From: an uncultured Candidatus Melainabacteria bacterium
GTDB lineage: Bacteria > Cyanobacteriota > Vampirovibrionia > Gastranaerophilales > Gastranaerophilaceae
Assembly (NCBI GenBank): GCA_934700385.1
Contig: CAKUXO010000011.1
Span: 1 to 49,246, forward strand
Reading direction: 5' to 3'
Length of the DNA stretch: 49,246 bases
Part shown: positions 27,014 through 35,600 of the stretch, one piece after another
Layout of the letters: the number at the start of each line of letters is the position of its first letter
Numbering within the stretch: the stretch's first letter is position 1
The notes under the pieces: model-generated
What the model was told of the DNA's origin: nothing
Databases searched by the model: none
The model's input: the letters and a program-made list of their open reading frames with translations, nothing else
Program-made: the position numbers and the translations under genes

Positions 27014-27415
27014 TTAATTTGAATATTCAACAAAACTTTCGCTGGTGGAGTTAGAATTTTCACCTTGAATTAAGCATCTTTGATATTGTTTTGTTTGTTT
27101 ATCTTTATTAATTTTAATCGAATAACAATTTCCGTCTTTAGAAGGTTCATATTTATATTCTAAACCTTTTTTCAATTTTAAATTTGAAATGTCTTTTGGA
27201 AAAGCACCGTTTTCATTTTTATATTCTTCAACATATTTAATAACAGGCTGCATTTCTTTTGCTTGAAAGTTAACTTTAGGTGAGTTCTCAAAGTCTATGT
27301 TTGAAAAATTAACAAGACCAATTATCGCCCCAATTATTAATAGCATTTGAATTAAAAACAAAACACCAAGAATAATTAAAAAGACTTTAACAACGTTTAA
27401 TAATCTTTCTTTCAT
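27014..27415 (-). CDS. Membrane-anchored orphan protein (133 residues)
   Basis: One N-terminal transmembrane helix (about 9-34, VKVFLIILGVLFLIQMLLIIGAII is hydrophobic throughout) and an external domain whose YVEEYKNENGAFPKDISNLK followed by YKYEPSKDGNCYSIKI recalls the globular part of pseudopilin-like proteins. The prepilin cleavage motif (GFTLIE) is absent, so it is not called a pilin. Two cysteines may form a disulfide. AAAGGAGAAAAT gives a good ribosome site. Function unknown. Confidence 0.72.
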   Translation of the reverse strand: MKERLLNVVKVFLIILGVLFLIQMLLIIGAIIGLVNFSNIDFENSPKVNFQAKEMQPVIKYVEEYKNENGAFPKDISNLKLKKGLEYKYEPSKDGNCYSIKINKDKQTKQYQRCLIQGENSNSTSESFVEYSN

Positions 27416-27508
27416 ATTTTCTCCTTTATTATTTTATTTATCTTCATATATATTATATAAATTCTTAAAATAAAATAACTTAATCAACAGGGTAATTTAT
27501 GTTAGAAA

Positions 27509-28777
27509 CTATGTCCCTTCTGACCATGTGTTAAGATATCTTTTTTGTTCTTCTGTTAAAGTGTCGATTTCAACTCCCATAGAATCAAGTTTTAGTTTTG
27601 CAATTTCTAAATCAACGCTTCTTGGTAGGGTGTACATTTTGTTTTCTAATTTTGCACGATTTTTAATAACGTATTCCATACCTAATGCTTGATTTGCAAA
27701 ACTCATATCCATAACACTTGCTGGGTGTCCTTCAGCACAAACAAGATTAACTAATCTTCCTTGAGCTAAAACATAGATTGATTTTCCGTTATCTAAAACC
27801 CATTCATCAAGATTTGGACGAATGTTTTTAAAGTCAACTGCGTGTTTTTTAAGACCATTTACATCTATTTCAACATCAAAGTGACCTGCGTTTGCAACAA
27901 AAGCACCTTGTTTCATTGAAAGCATGTTTTCAGTTGAAATAACGTTGATATCTCCTGTGATTGCAAGGAAAATATCCCCAATTTTAGAAGCCTCTTTAAT
28001 TGGCATTGCTCTAAAACCATCCATTACTGCTTCAAGAGCTTTAAGAGGGTCAACTTCTGTTACAATAACATTTGCGCCCATGCCACGAGCCTTAGCGGCA
28101 GCACCTCTTGAACACCAACCATAACCACAAACAACAAAAGTTTTTCCTGCTAAAAGGATGTTTGTTGCTCTAATTATGCCATCAAGTGCGCTTTGACCTG
28201 TTCCATAACGATTATCGAAAAGATGTTTTGTTAGAGAATTATTTACTCCAAGGGCAGGAAATGAAAGTGTGCCTTCTTTTTCCATAGCTTGAAGTCTAAT
28301 AATACCTGTTGTTGTTTCTTCGCAAGAACCAATTATATCTTTTAAAAGTTCCCTTCTTGATAAATGAACAGTTGCAACAAGGTCACAGCCATCATCAATA
28401 ATAAAATTAGGTTTAAAATCAAGAACTTTTTTGATGTGTTTTTTATATGTTTCAGCGTCCTCACCTGCAATTGCAAAAACAGGAATGTCATAATATTTAA
28501 CTAGCGCTGCTGCAACATCATCTTGGGTTGATAATGGGTTAGAAGCTGCTAAAACTGCCTCTGCGCCACCTTTTTTTAAAGCTATACATAAAGCCGCTGT
28601 TTCTTTTGTAACATGAACAGAAGCTGTTAATCTTAATCCTTTAAAAGGTTTTTCTTTTTCAAATCTTTGAGCAATTGAATTAAGTACAGGCATGTCTTTT
28701 TGCGCCCATTCTATGTTCTTTTTGCCTTGTTCAGCTAAAGACATATCTTTTATATCGTATTCAATTGTTGTTTGCAT
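27509..28777 (-). CDS. ahcY: Adenosylhomocysteinase
   Basis: Hydrolyses S-adenosylhomocysteine to adenosine and homocysteine with bound NAD, clearing the product of methylation. The 422-residue protein has RLTASVHVTKETAAL, DDGCDLV near 127, the NAD-binding VCGYGWCSRGAAAKARGMGA near 215-235, and the C-terminal LNTWSEGT. It is the shorter form, without the insertion of about 40 residues found in some bacterial enzymes. GGAGTAAATTTTT precedes the ATG. It stands 87 bp after the porter gene on the same strand. Confidence 0.96.
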   Translation of the reverse strand: MQTTIEYDIKDMSLAEQGKKNIEWAQKDMPVLNSIAQRFEKEKPFKGLRLTASVHVTKETAALCIALKKGGAEAVLAASNPLSTQDDVAAALVKYYDIPVFAIAGEDAETYKKHIKKVLDFKPNFIIDDGCDLVATVHLSRRELLKDIIGSCEETTTGIIRLQAMEKEGTLSFPALGVNNSLTKHLFDNRYGTGQSALDGIIRATNILLAGKTFVVCGYGWCSRGAAAKARGMGANVIVTEVDPLKALEAVMDGFRAMPIKEASKIGDIFLAITGDINVISTENMLSMKQGAFVANAGHFDVEIDVNGLKKHAVDFKNIRPNLDEWVLDNGKSIYVLAQGRLVNLVCAEGHPASVMDMSFANQALGMEYVIKNRAKLENKMYTLPRSVDLEIAKLKLDSMGVEIDTLTEEQKRYLNTWSEGT

Positions 28778-28864
28778 AAAAATTTACTCCTTATTTAACA
28801 TTAAACATCTTAACACTAAAACAAAAAAAGCAATAAAATGTTAAGAAAATAAGTTTGTAAATTT

Positions 28865-30535
28865 TTATTTTATTAAAGAATTTAAAATTTTTCTGTCGTG
28901 ATTATTTTTTAAATCAATATAAAAATTAGCGTAATAACTATTATTTTTTCTTACGATTGTTTCAAATTTTTCTTCATAAGAGGTTTTACATAAAGTATTT
29001 AATGAAATAAGGCTTTTTAAAGTTTTTGAATAAACAAAAATATCTTTTTTATTTATTTCATTTTTTAAAATAATAGGAATATTTGAAGATAAACCATCAA
29101 AATAATAATCAGCTTTTAAGCCATCATTCATTGAAAAAAGAGTGTTTTTAATGTCTTTTTTAGAAATAAAATAATCGCTATAGTTATATTTATCGCATAA
29201 ATAATCAATTTGCAGAGTTTTATTTGTTGTTTCATTAATAATTAATGGGAAGTTTGCTTCAAATTGTGAAATTTTTGAAGATAAAATATCAAGATTTTTT
29301 GAATATAAAGTAATTATGTGTTCATTCTTTTTAAGATAATTTATTCTTTCATTTTCTAAAATTTTTCTAACTTTTCTTGCTTTATTTTTTGAAACTAAAA
29401 GAGTAATTTTATTTTTATCATCTTCAAAATAAAGTTCATTTTTAGAAATTTTTGGACAAGATTTTGAAATAAAATATAAAACATTTTCAATTTTATTTTC
29501 ATTAAATAAAACACAAAGCCTTGAATAAAGATTAAATGAATAGTTTATGCTTGCATTTTTATTTGTAAAAACTTCAATTTTTTCTAGTTCATTTGTATTT
29601 AAAATTTTATATTCAAAACTATCACCATATAACTTATCTAAGTTTTTAGCAAAATTTTTCAATTTTAAATCAAATAAAAAGTTAGGATAAAAACTTTTCT
29701 TAGATAGCGCAAAAACAACGCTTTCTTTATCATCAAAAGAAACAAGGTAGCTTTGCGGTTTTTGAATTTCTTTTGTAATATTAAAAATTTGAGAGAAAGT
29801 TGTTGCAAAAAGTTTATTTTTAAAATTTAGAGAAATATTTTTTAAGTCATCCTCATTTTTAATTGAACTATTTAAGTTAATGTTTCTTGAAGTGAAGTCG
29901 TTTGTTTTTGTTGTTGAAGTTTCTAAAAGATTATTTTTCTTTATTAAATTTTTAATATCTTCTAAAGATAAATCATATTGAACAAGGTCGCTATCTTTAA
30001 AATATAAATAAAGCGCAGGATTTTTAACCCCAAAAAGAGAAATCTTTGAGGTGATTTTCAAGGCGCCAATGTCAGATAAAATTTCATCTGAAATTTTTTT
30101 AATTTTTAAATAACTATCTTTTTGATTTTCATTTTTTAAGGTTAAAACCAAAAAAGTTTGATATTTTAAATTGTAATCATATTCTGTTGTTATTTTATTT
30201 ATGTTCTTTTTATTTGAAAGAAGTTTATAAATCCCTTTTTGAATATCATTTTTAGTGTTTTCTTTATTTAAAACGGAATTTTTTATTTTAAAATAAACGC
30301 TGCAATTATTTTCTTTTGAAAAAATAGTTATATCTTTAATTTTTTCATTTTTAATAAATTCATTTCTGATATCTTTTGCAAGATATTCATCTATTTCTTT
30401 TGAGCTTAAATTTTCTAAATTGATGTCAATTTTTACATCATAATTATCGTAATTATTTTGTATTGAAATAAAACAAAAAACACCAAAAATAATTATTAAA
30501 GCCGCCATTAAATCTTTTAAAAATTTTTTTGTCAT
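28865..30535 (-). CDS. RND-type porter-domain protein lacking the transmembrane bundle
   Basis: 556 residues. One N-terminal hydrophobic helix (about 9-25) is followed only by soluble sequence. The order of elements matches the periplasmic porter of AcrB-type RND pumps. Residues about 160-270 follow the AcrB PN2 pattern (SLFGVKNPALYLYFKDSDLVQYDLSLEDIKNLI is the counterpart of the conserved LDxxxLxxYgLtxxDV region), with the DVA-like segment at about 245. A second half (about 450-550: SKKDIKNTLFSMNDG, then KTLKSLISLNTL) mirrors PC2. The 11 other helices of a normal 1,000-residue pump are missing, yet the frame is unbroken. The ATG overlaps the adaptor stop by 4 bp. Transport function is unlikely by itself. 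Confidence 0.65.
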   Translation of the reverse strand: MTKKFLKDLMAALIIIFGVFCFISIQNNYDNYDVKIDINLENLSSKEIDEYLAKDIRNEFIKNEKIKDITIFSKENNCSVYFKIKNSVLNKENTKNDIQKGIYKLLSNKKNINKITTEYDYNLKYQTFLVLTLKNENQKDSYLKIKKISDEILSDIGALKITSKISLFGVKNPALYLYFKDSDLVQYDLSLEDIKNLIKKNNLLETSTTKTNDFTSRNINLNSSIKNEDDLKNISLNFKNKLFATTFSQIFNITKEIQKPQSYLVSFDDKESVVFALSKKSFYPNFLFDLKLKNFAKNLDKLYGDSFEYKILNTNELEKIEVFTNKNASINYSFNLYSRLCVLFNENKIENVLYFISKSCPKISKNELYFEDDKNKITLLVSKNKARKVRKILENERINYLKKNEHIITLYSKNLDILSSKISQFEANFPLIINETTNKTLQIDYLCDKYNYSDYFISKKDIKNTLFSMNDGLKADYYFDGLSSNIPIILKNEINKKDIFVYSKTLKSLISLNTLCKTSYEEKFETIVRKNNSYYANFYIDLKNNHDRKILNSLIK

Positions 30536-31581
30536 ATTTTTACTTTCATATTTGGATAGATTTTACTAAAATCATCATCAATAATTATATCGCCCTTATT
30601 AAGCCCGTTAAATACTTCGATTTCATCATTTACAATTGCACCTGTTTCTATTTTTTCTTTTTTAACTTCACCTATGTTTTGATTAATTTTTGTAATTTTA
30701 TAGATAAATTTTTTGCCGTCTTGTTCAAAAATGCAATCAATAGGTACATACGCAAGATTTTTGTTTTCAGATGAAATTAAAATATCAACACTCATTCCAT
30801 CTTTTAATTCATCATATAAATCATCAAAAATTATACTGACTAGAAAGCCGCCATTAAATAAAGATGTTCTTGAAATAGATGAAATTTTAGCGTCATAAGT
30901 TTTATTGTTTCTTTTTGCAACTACTTTATCATTTAATTTTAGAGAATTAATTATAGAACTATCTACTATAATTTCTGCTTGGGTTTTAATTGTTGACATA
31001 ATGGTTAAAACCTTTTGCCCTAGAGCAGTAAATGAACCGACTTCGCTGTATTTTTCAGCAATATAGCCGTCATAAGGTGCTGTTATTATGTTATATGAAA
31101 TTTCTTTATCAAGATAATCAAGTTTTTCTTTCTGAATTAAAATCTCTTGATTAACGGTTTTTAAACCAAAATAAGCGTCATCCCAATCATTATCAGAAAT
31201 TGCACCTGCTTTATGTAAAATATCCATTCTTTGATAATAGTTTTTTGCTTTTGCTTGGCGAATTTGCGCTTCTTTCAAGCGTGCAAGTTCTTCATTTTTT
31301 CTGATTTTATATAAAACGCCATCTAGCCTTGCTAAAACTTGACCTTTTTTAACAAAATCCCCTCTCGAATAAGGAAGATAAATTATCTTCCCCTCAGATT
31401 GAAAACTTAAATCTGCAATTCTTTTAGATTTAATTACCCCGTGGAAAATAACTCCATCTTGATTTTTTAATTCAAGAGTTTTAACTTCTTGAAGATTAGA
31501 TATATCAAGGGTTTTTGTGTTGTTACAACCATTTACGATAATTAATAATGGAACCATTAAAGTTAAAATAAAATATTTCAT
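30532..31581 (-). CDS. RND-type efflux adaptor lipoprotein
   Basis: A 349-residue AcrA/MexA-like periplasmic adaptor. A lipoprotein signal ends in IVNGC (cysteine 19), and the lipobox is slightly atypical with Asn. Lipoyl halves flank a helical hairpin (SEGKIIYLPYSRGDFVKKGQVLARLD; APYDGYIAEKYSEVGSFTALGQ), and a beta-barrel and membrane-proximal domain follow. Translation is coupled to the truncated porter by a 4-bp ATGA overlap. No outer-membrane channel is adjacent; the TolC-like protein at 13.7 kb could serve (inference). Confidence 0.9.
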   Translation of the reverse strand: MKYFILTLMVPLLIIVNGCNNTKTLDISNLQEVKTLELKNQDGVIFHGVIKSKRIADLSFQSEGKIIYLPYSRGDFVKKGQVLARLDGVLYKIRKNEELARLKEAQIRQAKAKNYYQRMDILHKAGAISDNDWDDAYFGLKTVNQEILIQKEKLDYLDKEISYNIITAPYDGYIAEKYSEVGSFTALGQKVLTIMSTIKTQAEIIVDSSIINSLKLNDKVVAKRNNKTYDAKISSISRTSLFNGGFLVSIIFDDLYDELKDGMSVDILISSENKNLAYVPIDCIFEQDGKKFIYKITKINQNIGEVKKEKIETGAIVNDEIEVFNGLNKGDIIIDDDFSKIYPNMKVKI

Positions 31582-31645
31582 ATATGGAGTTTATTTTAAT
31601 TGTTCAAAGAATTAATTAATCTCTTAGGTAATTCTTTAGAATAAT

Positions 31646-32359
31646 TTAAAAGAATTTTGAAAATATCTTGATATAAATTAATATTGCACCAAGAATTAAC
31701 AACACTCCTGAGATTTTCATTAAAACTTCAGAAACATTTGAAAATTTCTTCACACCTTTTAAAAATGAGGTGAAAATTCCCGCTAGAATAACAATTACAC
31801 CTTGCCCTAAAGAAAAACATAAAAGCATTAGAGCAGCAAGAGTTATATTCTTACTTAAAGCTGCAAAGCCCATAATCCCTGCTAGAATAGGGGTTGAACA
31901 GGGGCTTGCCGCAAAGGCAAAAAGAATCCCAATTAAAAAAGGATATACAAAAAGGCTGGCAGAATTTCCTTTAGGAATTTTTTTAACAATGGGTGAAAAG
32001 TTTAATTCTAAAAGGTTTAAAAGATTCAGCCCCATAATTAAAATAAATGAGGCAAGAAAAAGAATGAAATACGCCCCACCCACAGAAGCAAAAACACTGC
32101 CTGATAAGGCACAAACTACCCCAATTATAGTTAAAACAACACTTAAACCTAAAACAAAAGAGCTTAGTTGAAGAAATGTTTTAAATTTGTTACTATCGCC
32201 ATATCCTCCAACATAACCTACAATTAAAGGCAGCATCCCAATTGAACAGGGTGAAATTGAGGCTAAAATCCCCCCTAGAAAGGCAATAGGTAAAAACCAC
32301 AAAGAAAATTCACCCATAGAAAGATAGTTAATTGTGTTTTGCATTATTTGATTTAACAT
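31646..32359 (-). CDS. ccdA: CcdA-type thiol-disulfide membrane transporter
   Basis: 237 residues with six predicted transmembrane helices. Each half has the reactive cysteine motif: SPCSIG near 36 and SPCSTP near 153, the CcdA/DsbD-beta arrangement that passes electrons from cytoplasmic thioredoxin to the periplasm. The ATG directly follows the stop of a thioredoxin-like gene, so the two form a pair of donor channel and periplasmic acceptor. Cytochrome c maturation genes are not visible here. Confidence 0.93.
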   Translation of the reverse strand: MLNQIMQNTINYLSMGEFSLWFLPIAFLGGILASISPCSIGMLPLIVGYVGGYGDSNKFKTFLQLSSFVLGLSVVLTIIGVVCALSGSVFASVGGAYFILFLASFILIMGLNLLNLLELNFSPIVKKIPKGNSASLFVYPFLIGILFAFAASPCSTPILAGIMGFAALSKNITLAALMLLCFSLGQGVIVILAGIFTSFLKGVKKFSNVSEVLMKISGVLLILGAILIYIKIFSKFF

Positions 32360-32776
32360 TTATTTAATTCCGTTTAAAACTTCGATAATTTCATCTGATT
32401 TCATAGCACCCTCATATCTTTTGATGACTTTACCGTCTTTATCTATGAAAACAAGAGTTGGTACTAAAGTCACTTTAAATTTTTTAATTGCAGCTTTATT
32501 ATATTCTGAGCCTTTTCCAACGCTTTCAACAACGTTAATTTCTTCAACTAAAACAGAATCTTTATATTCTTGCATAGCTTTTGAAAGCTCTTTTTGAGCG
32601 TCTTTACATTCTGAACACATAGGTGAAGAAAATTTAATTATTTTTGCTTTTGGATTTTTAACTGTGGCATTACCCTCAACTTTACACATCATATCACTTT
32701 GAGCTTTTGCATCTAAAAAAGCATATAAACCTAGTGGTAAAATAAAAATTAATAATACAATTATCCAATTTTTCAT
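32360..32776 (-). CDS. Membrane-anchored thioredoxin-like protein
   Basis: 138 residues. An N-terminal signal anchor (NWIIVLLIFILPLGLYAFL) is followed by a thioredoxin fold with active site SPMCSECKDA (about 52-61, CxxC as CSEC) and the cis-proline region TLVPTLVFIDKDGKVIKRYEG. The periplasmic orientation is predicted from the anchor. It is the likely redox partner of the CcdA protein encoded immediately downstream. An additional cysteine at about 31 lies outside the active site. AAGGAAAAAAAT precedes the ATG. Confidence 0.9.
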   Translation of the reverse strand: MKNWIIVLLIFILPLGLYAFLDAKAQSDMMCKVEGNATVKNPKAKIIKFSSPMCSECKDAQKELSKAMQEYKDSVLVEEINVVESVGKGSEYNKAAIKKFKVTLVPTLVFIDKDGKVIKRYEGAMKSDEIIEVLNGIK

Positions 32777-32864
32777 ATTTTTTTCCTTATTACTTTACGT
32801 TTTAATTATAAACATAAAAAAATATTTTAAAAATCAGATTAAAAAGCTAGTTTAAGTGGCTAAT

Positions 32865-33206
32865 TTAAGCAATTAAAAAATTTCTTTTAATTAATTCTCT
32901 TTTATTTTCAAGAAAATCATTTTTATTTAGATAAGATTTTAGAGAACCATTTTTAAGGGCAATTGAAAGATAGACTAAAAGTTCATCTTTCAAATTAAAA
33001 AGTTTAAAGTTGTTTTCTAAAAGATTTTTCACAAAAGAAAATCCTTTAACACACTTAACATTTTTCATATCAAGCCCGAGTTTTTCATTTTTTTTATAAT
33101 TTAAAAGAATTTTTTCACACAAAAAGTCATCAACAACTTCTTGGTTGATTAAAATAATCTTGCAATTTTTTTTATTTAATTCTAAAAATTCCATAATTAT
33201 TGTCAT
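32865..33206 (-). CDS. Possible STAS-like small protein (113 residues)
   Basis: Weakly recognised. The middle (EKLGLDMKNVKCVKGFSFVKNLLENNFKLFNLKDELLVYL) follows the strand-helix-strand-helix order of STAS/anti-sigma-factor antagonist domains, but the usual phosphorylated serine is not at the expected DSxG place. Its start is 146 bp from a divergent histidine pseudokinase, suggesting a shared regulatory module (inference). A second in-frame ATG at 33194 is also possible. Neither start has a clear ribosome site. Confidence 0.5.
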   Translation of the reverse strand: MTIIMEFLELNKKNCKIILINQEVVDDFLCEKILLNYKKNEKLGLDMKNVKCVKGFSFVKNLLENNFKLFNLKDELLVYLSIALKNGSLKSYLNKNDFLENKRELIKRNFLIA

Positions 33207-33273
33207 CTTGCGCTTTTAGGCTATAGGCTGATACTTTATCTTAAAATATTTTTATTCAATTGTTAATTATTAC

Positions 33274-33335
33274 AAAGTTATATCTTTCTATAACTTTTGT
33301 TTAAAAAAAATTCATGATATTCTTTAATTAAAGAA
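33274..33335. promoter_or_regulatory. Two palindromes in a divergent intergenic region
   Basis: AAAGTTATA (33274-33282) pairs with TATAACTTT (33289-33297) around six bases. TTCTTTAATTAAAGAA (33320-33335) is a perfect 16-bp palindrome. Both lie between the divergent STAS-like and pseudokinase genes and could be operators; no binding protein can be named. Confidence 0.4.
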
Positions 33336-33352
33336 AGATTTTAGCTTTTAAA

Positions 33353-34492
33353 ATGAAAATATTAGAGTATTTTAAACATCACACCAAAGAAGAAAGAGAA
33401 TTTGACCTATTACCTGATTGTGTTTTTGTTTTAGAACACGATGGCAAGGTTATTGACGTTAACGACAAAGCCCTTGAGCTTTATGAAACTTCAAGGTTTG
33501 AAATTTTAGGGCACTATTTTTCAGATTTTGTTGAAAATGGTACTCAAATTTTAAATAAAATAATTACAAATGGCTCAATCGCCGTTGCAAAAGGAATTGA
33601 CCAAAAAAAAGATGAAGAAAATAAAAAAGAGTTTCTTTGTGAATTAAGCGCAAAAAGAAATCTTGAAGATGGAAAAGTTTATGTTGCAATTAGAAATGCA
33701 ACAGATAAACAAAAAGAACAACTTGAAATTAATGAAAAATATGAAAACGCTAAAAAGATAATTGAAGGGAAAAATGATTTTCTTCTTGAATCTTCGGGCG
33801 CTATTTTATCTAAACTTGTTTCTATAACAGGTTTTTCAAAAGCAATTTTAGATGGAATAGGTGGCGCTTTATCTGATAAGCAAAAGAAATATCTTAATTT
33901 AATTAATTCAAATTCTTATGATTTAAGTTATGACCTTGAAAAACTTTTCACTCTTTTTCAAGTTGAATCAGGAAACGTTGAATATAAATACAAACCTTTT
34001 GATTTAATCAGCTTAATAAAATCAATTGAAAGAGTTTATGAAAAAAACTTCAAAGATAAAGAAATTCTTTTTTCAATGGATTATTCAAATTTATCTCAAA
34101 GAGATTGTTTTCTAGATTCTGAAATTGTTGAATACATTTTAAGATGTATTATGGAAATATTTTTAAGATTTTCAAACCTTGGAAAATGCTCATTAAACAT
34201 AGGTCATCCGCCTCTTGATTTTCTTAAAACAAGAGAATTTGACTCAAATGATAAAGAAAATGTTTATAGATACGTTCTTTTTGAAGCGAAAATAGCAGAT
34301 TTAGTTTTTTCACAAGATGAATTAGATAACATTTTTAACACATATTACAAATCATCAACTAAGCGCTCAATAGGCTTAAAAGCCTCAATTACTCTTTTAA
34401 AGAACTATATTAAAGATTTTAAAGGGGATATTTGGGTTTATTCAAAACAAAATTTTGGCACAATGTTTACTTTTGTGCTACCCTTAAAATAG
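33353..34492 (+). CDS. PAS-domain histidine kinase-like protein (probable pseudokinase)
   Basis: 379 residues, soluble. A PAS domain (about 15-125, LLPDCVFVLEHDGKVIDVNDKALELY) is followed by a HisKA-like dimerisation helix pair (about 140-215) and a GHKL-like ATPase domain. The H-box that normally reads SHELRTPL is SSGAILSKL, with no histidine. The N-box lacks its asparagine (ILRCIMEIFLRFSNLG), and the DxGxG box is unrecognisable, though the final FKGDIWVYSKQNFGTMFTFVLP is typical of the kinase end. Phosphotransfer is therefore unlikely; it may act as a sensor or scaffold. Confidence 0.8.
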   Translation: MKILEYFKHHTKEEREFDLLPDCVFVLEHDGKVIDVNDKALELYETSRFEILGHYFSDFVENGTQILNKIITNGSIAVAKGIDQKKDEENKKEFLCELSAKRNLEDGKVYVAIRNATDKQKEQLEINEKYENAKKIIEGKNDFLLESSGAILSKLVSITGFSKAILDGIGGALSDKQKKYLNLINSNSYDLSYDLEKLFTLFQVESGNVEYKYKPFDLISLIKSIERVYEKNFKDKEILFSMDYSNLSQRDCFLDSEIVEYILRCIMEIFLRFSNLGKCSLNIGHPPLDFLKTREFDSNDKENVYRYVLFEAKIADLVFSQDELDNIFNTYYKSSTKRSIGLKASITLLKNYIKDFKGDIWVYSKQNFGTMFTFVLPLK

Positions 34493-34520
34493 TTCAGGAT
34501 AGTTTAAAGGAGTGTCAAAA

Positions 34521-35600
34521 GTGGCAGGAGTTGTTTTAAAAAATATTTCTAAAAATTTTGGCACAAAAGAAATTTTAAAAGACATTAATCTTGAAATAAA
34601 TGACGGTGAGTTTGTTGTTTTGGTTGGGGCTTCAGGCTGTGGTAAATCTACCCTTTTAAGAATGATTGCTGGGCTTGAACAACAAACAACAGGCGATATT
34701 ATAATTGATGATAAAATAGTTAATTCAACCCCGCCTAAAGATAGAGATATTGCTATGGTTTTTCAAAACTATGCGCTTTATCCACATTTAAACGTTAAGG
34801 AAAATATTTCTCTAGGTTTAAAAGTTAGAAAAATCGCAAAATGCGAAATTGAAAGAAGGGTTAAAAGGGCGGCTGAAATTTTAAAACTTGAAGAATATCT
34901 TTATGCAAAGCCAAAAGAGCTTTCAGGCGGTCAAAGACAAAGGGTTGCTCTTGCTAGGGCAATTGTCCGTGAGCCTAAAATTTTTCTAATGGATGAACCT
35001 TTATCAAATCTTGATGCTAAATTAAGAAGCGAGATGAGAGCAGAGATTAAAAAACTTCATCAAAAAATTAAAACAACTTTTATTTATGTAACCCATGACC
35101 AAACAGAGGCTTTAACAATGGGAGATAGGATTGTTGTTTTAAATCAAGGTAAAATTCAACAACAAGACACCCCTCAAAACATTTTTAATTATCCTAAGAA
35201 TGTTTTTGTTGCGACTTTTATGGGTACAAACCCGATGAACATAATAGAAGGTGAAATTAAAAATGGCTTTTTAACCTTTGGGCAAGTAACAATTGGGCTT
35301 AATTCACTTCCTTTCTTAATTCAAAATAAATCAAAAGTTTATATAGGGATAAGACCTGAAAAAATTATTTGTTCAACAGACCCCTCGTATATGTTTAATT
35401 TAATTAAGTTTAGAGCCAAAATTAACTTTGAAGAAAACCTTGGCTCTTATAAAAACTTATATTTTAATTTTGGTAAAAAAGAATTCTGCTCAAGCGTTTC
35501 ATCTAAACTTCCAAAAGAAGATACTATTGATTTTTCAATAAATCCATCAGACCTTTACTTTTTTGATTATGAAACCCAAGAATTAATGAATTTAATTTAA
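34521..35600 (+). CDS. MalK/UgpC-type ABC transporter ATPase
   Basis: A 359-residue CUT1 sugar-transporter-type ATPase: Walker A GASGCGKST near 36, Q-loop VFQNYALYPHLNV, signature LSGGQRQRVALARA near 132, Walker B IFLMDEPLSNLDAKLR, and H-loop YVTHDQTEA. The last 110 residues form the MalK-like regulatory/TOBE domain with YIGIRPEKI. The GTG at 34521 is preferred because AAAGGAG ends eight bases before it, whereas the in-frame GTG at 34512 overlaps that site. No permease or binding protein is adjacent, so it is probably shared among several transporters. Confidence 0.92.
   Translation: MAGVVLKNISKNFGTKEILKDINLEINDGEFVVLVGASGCGKSTLLRMIAGLEQQTTGDIIIDDKIVNSTPPKDRDIAMVFQNYALYPHLNVKENISLGLKVRKIAKCEIERRVKRAAEILKLEEYLYAKPKELSGGQRQRVALARAIVREPKIFLMDEPLSNLDAKLRSEMRAEIKKLHQKIKTTFIYVTHDQTEALTMGDRIVVLNQGKIQQQDTPQNIFNYPKNVFVATFMGTNPMNIIEGEIKNGFLTFGQVTIGLNSLPFLIQNKSKVYIGIRPEKIICSTDPSYMFNLIKFRAKINFEENLGSYKNLYFNFGKKEFCSSVSSKLPKEDTIDFSINPSDLYFFDYETQELMNLI

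Noticed and set aside
27014..27415. Type IV pilin or pseudopilin
   Set aside because: The C-terminal half recalls pseudopilins, but no prepilin peptidase motif precedes the hydrophobic helix.
27924..28124. Plus-strand frame opposite ahcY
   Set aside because: It is a shadow of the well-supported ahcY coding frame, as are the other short frames inside fliF, mnmA, radA and aroA.
28778..28864. S-adenosylhomocysteine riboswitch before ahcY
   Set aside because: The 87-bp gap is AT-rich, with only a short TTAACA/TGTTAA pairing and no pseudoknot-like conserved core.
28865..30535. Porter-like protein as a frameshifted or decayed pump pseudogene
   Set aside because: The frame is 556 codons without interruption, is translation-coupled to the adaptor, and the neighbouring DNA holds no remnant transmembrane coding.
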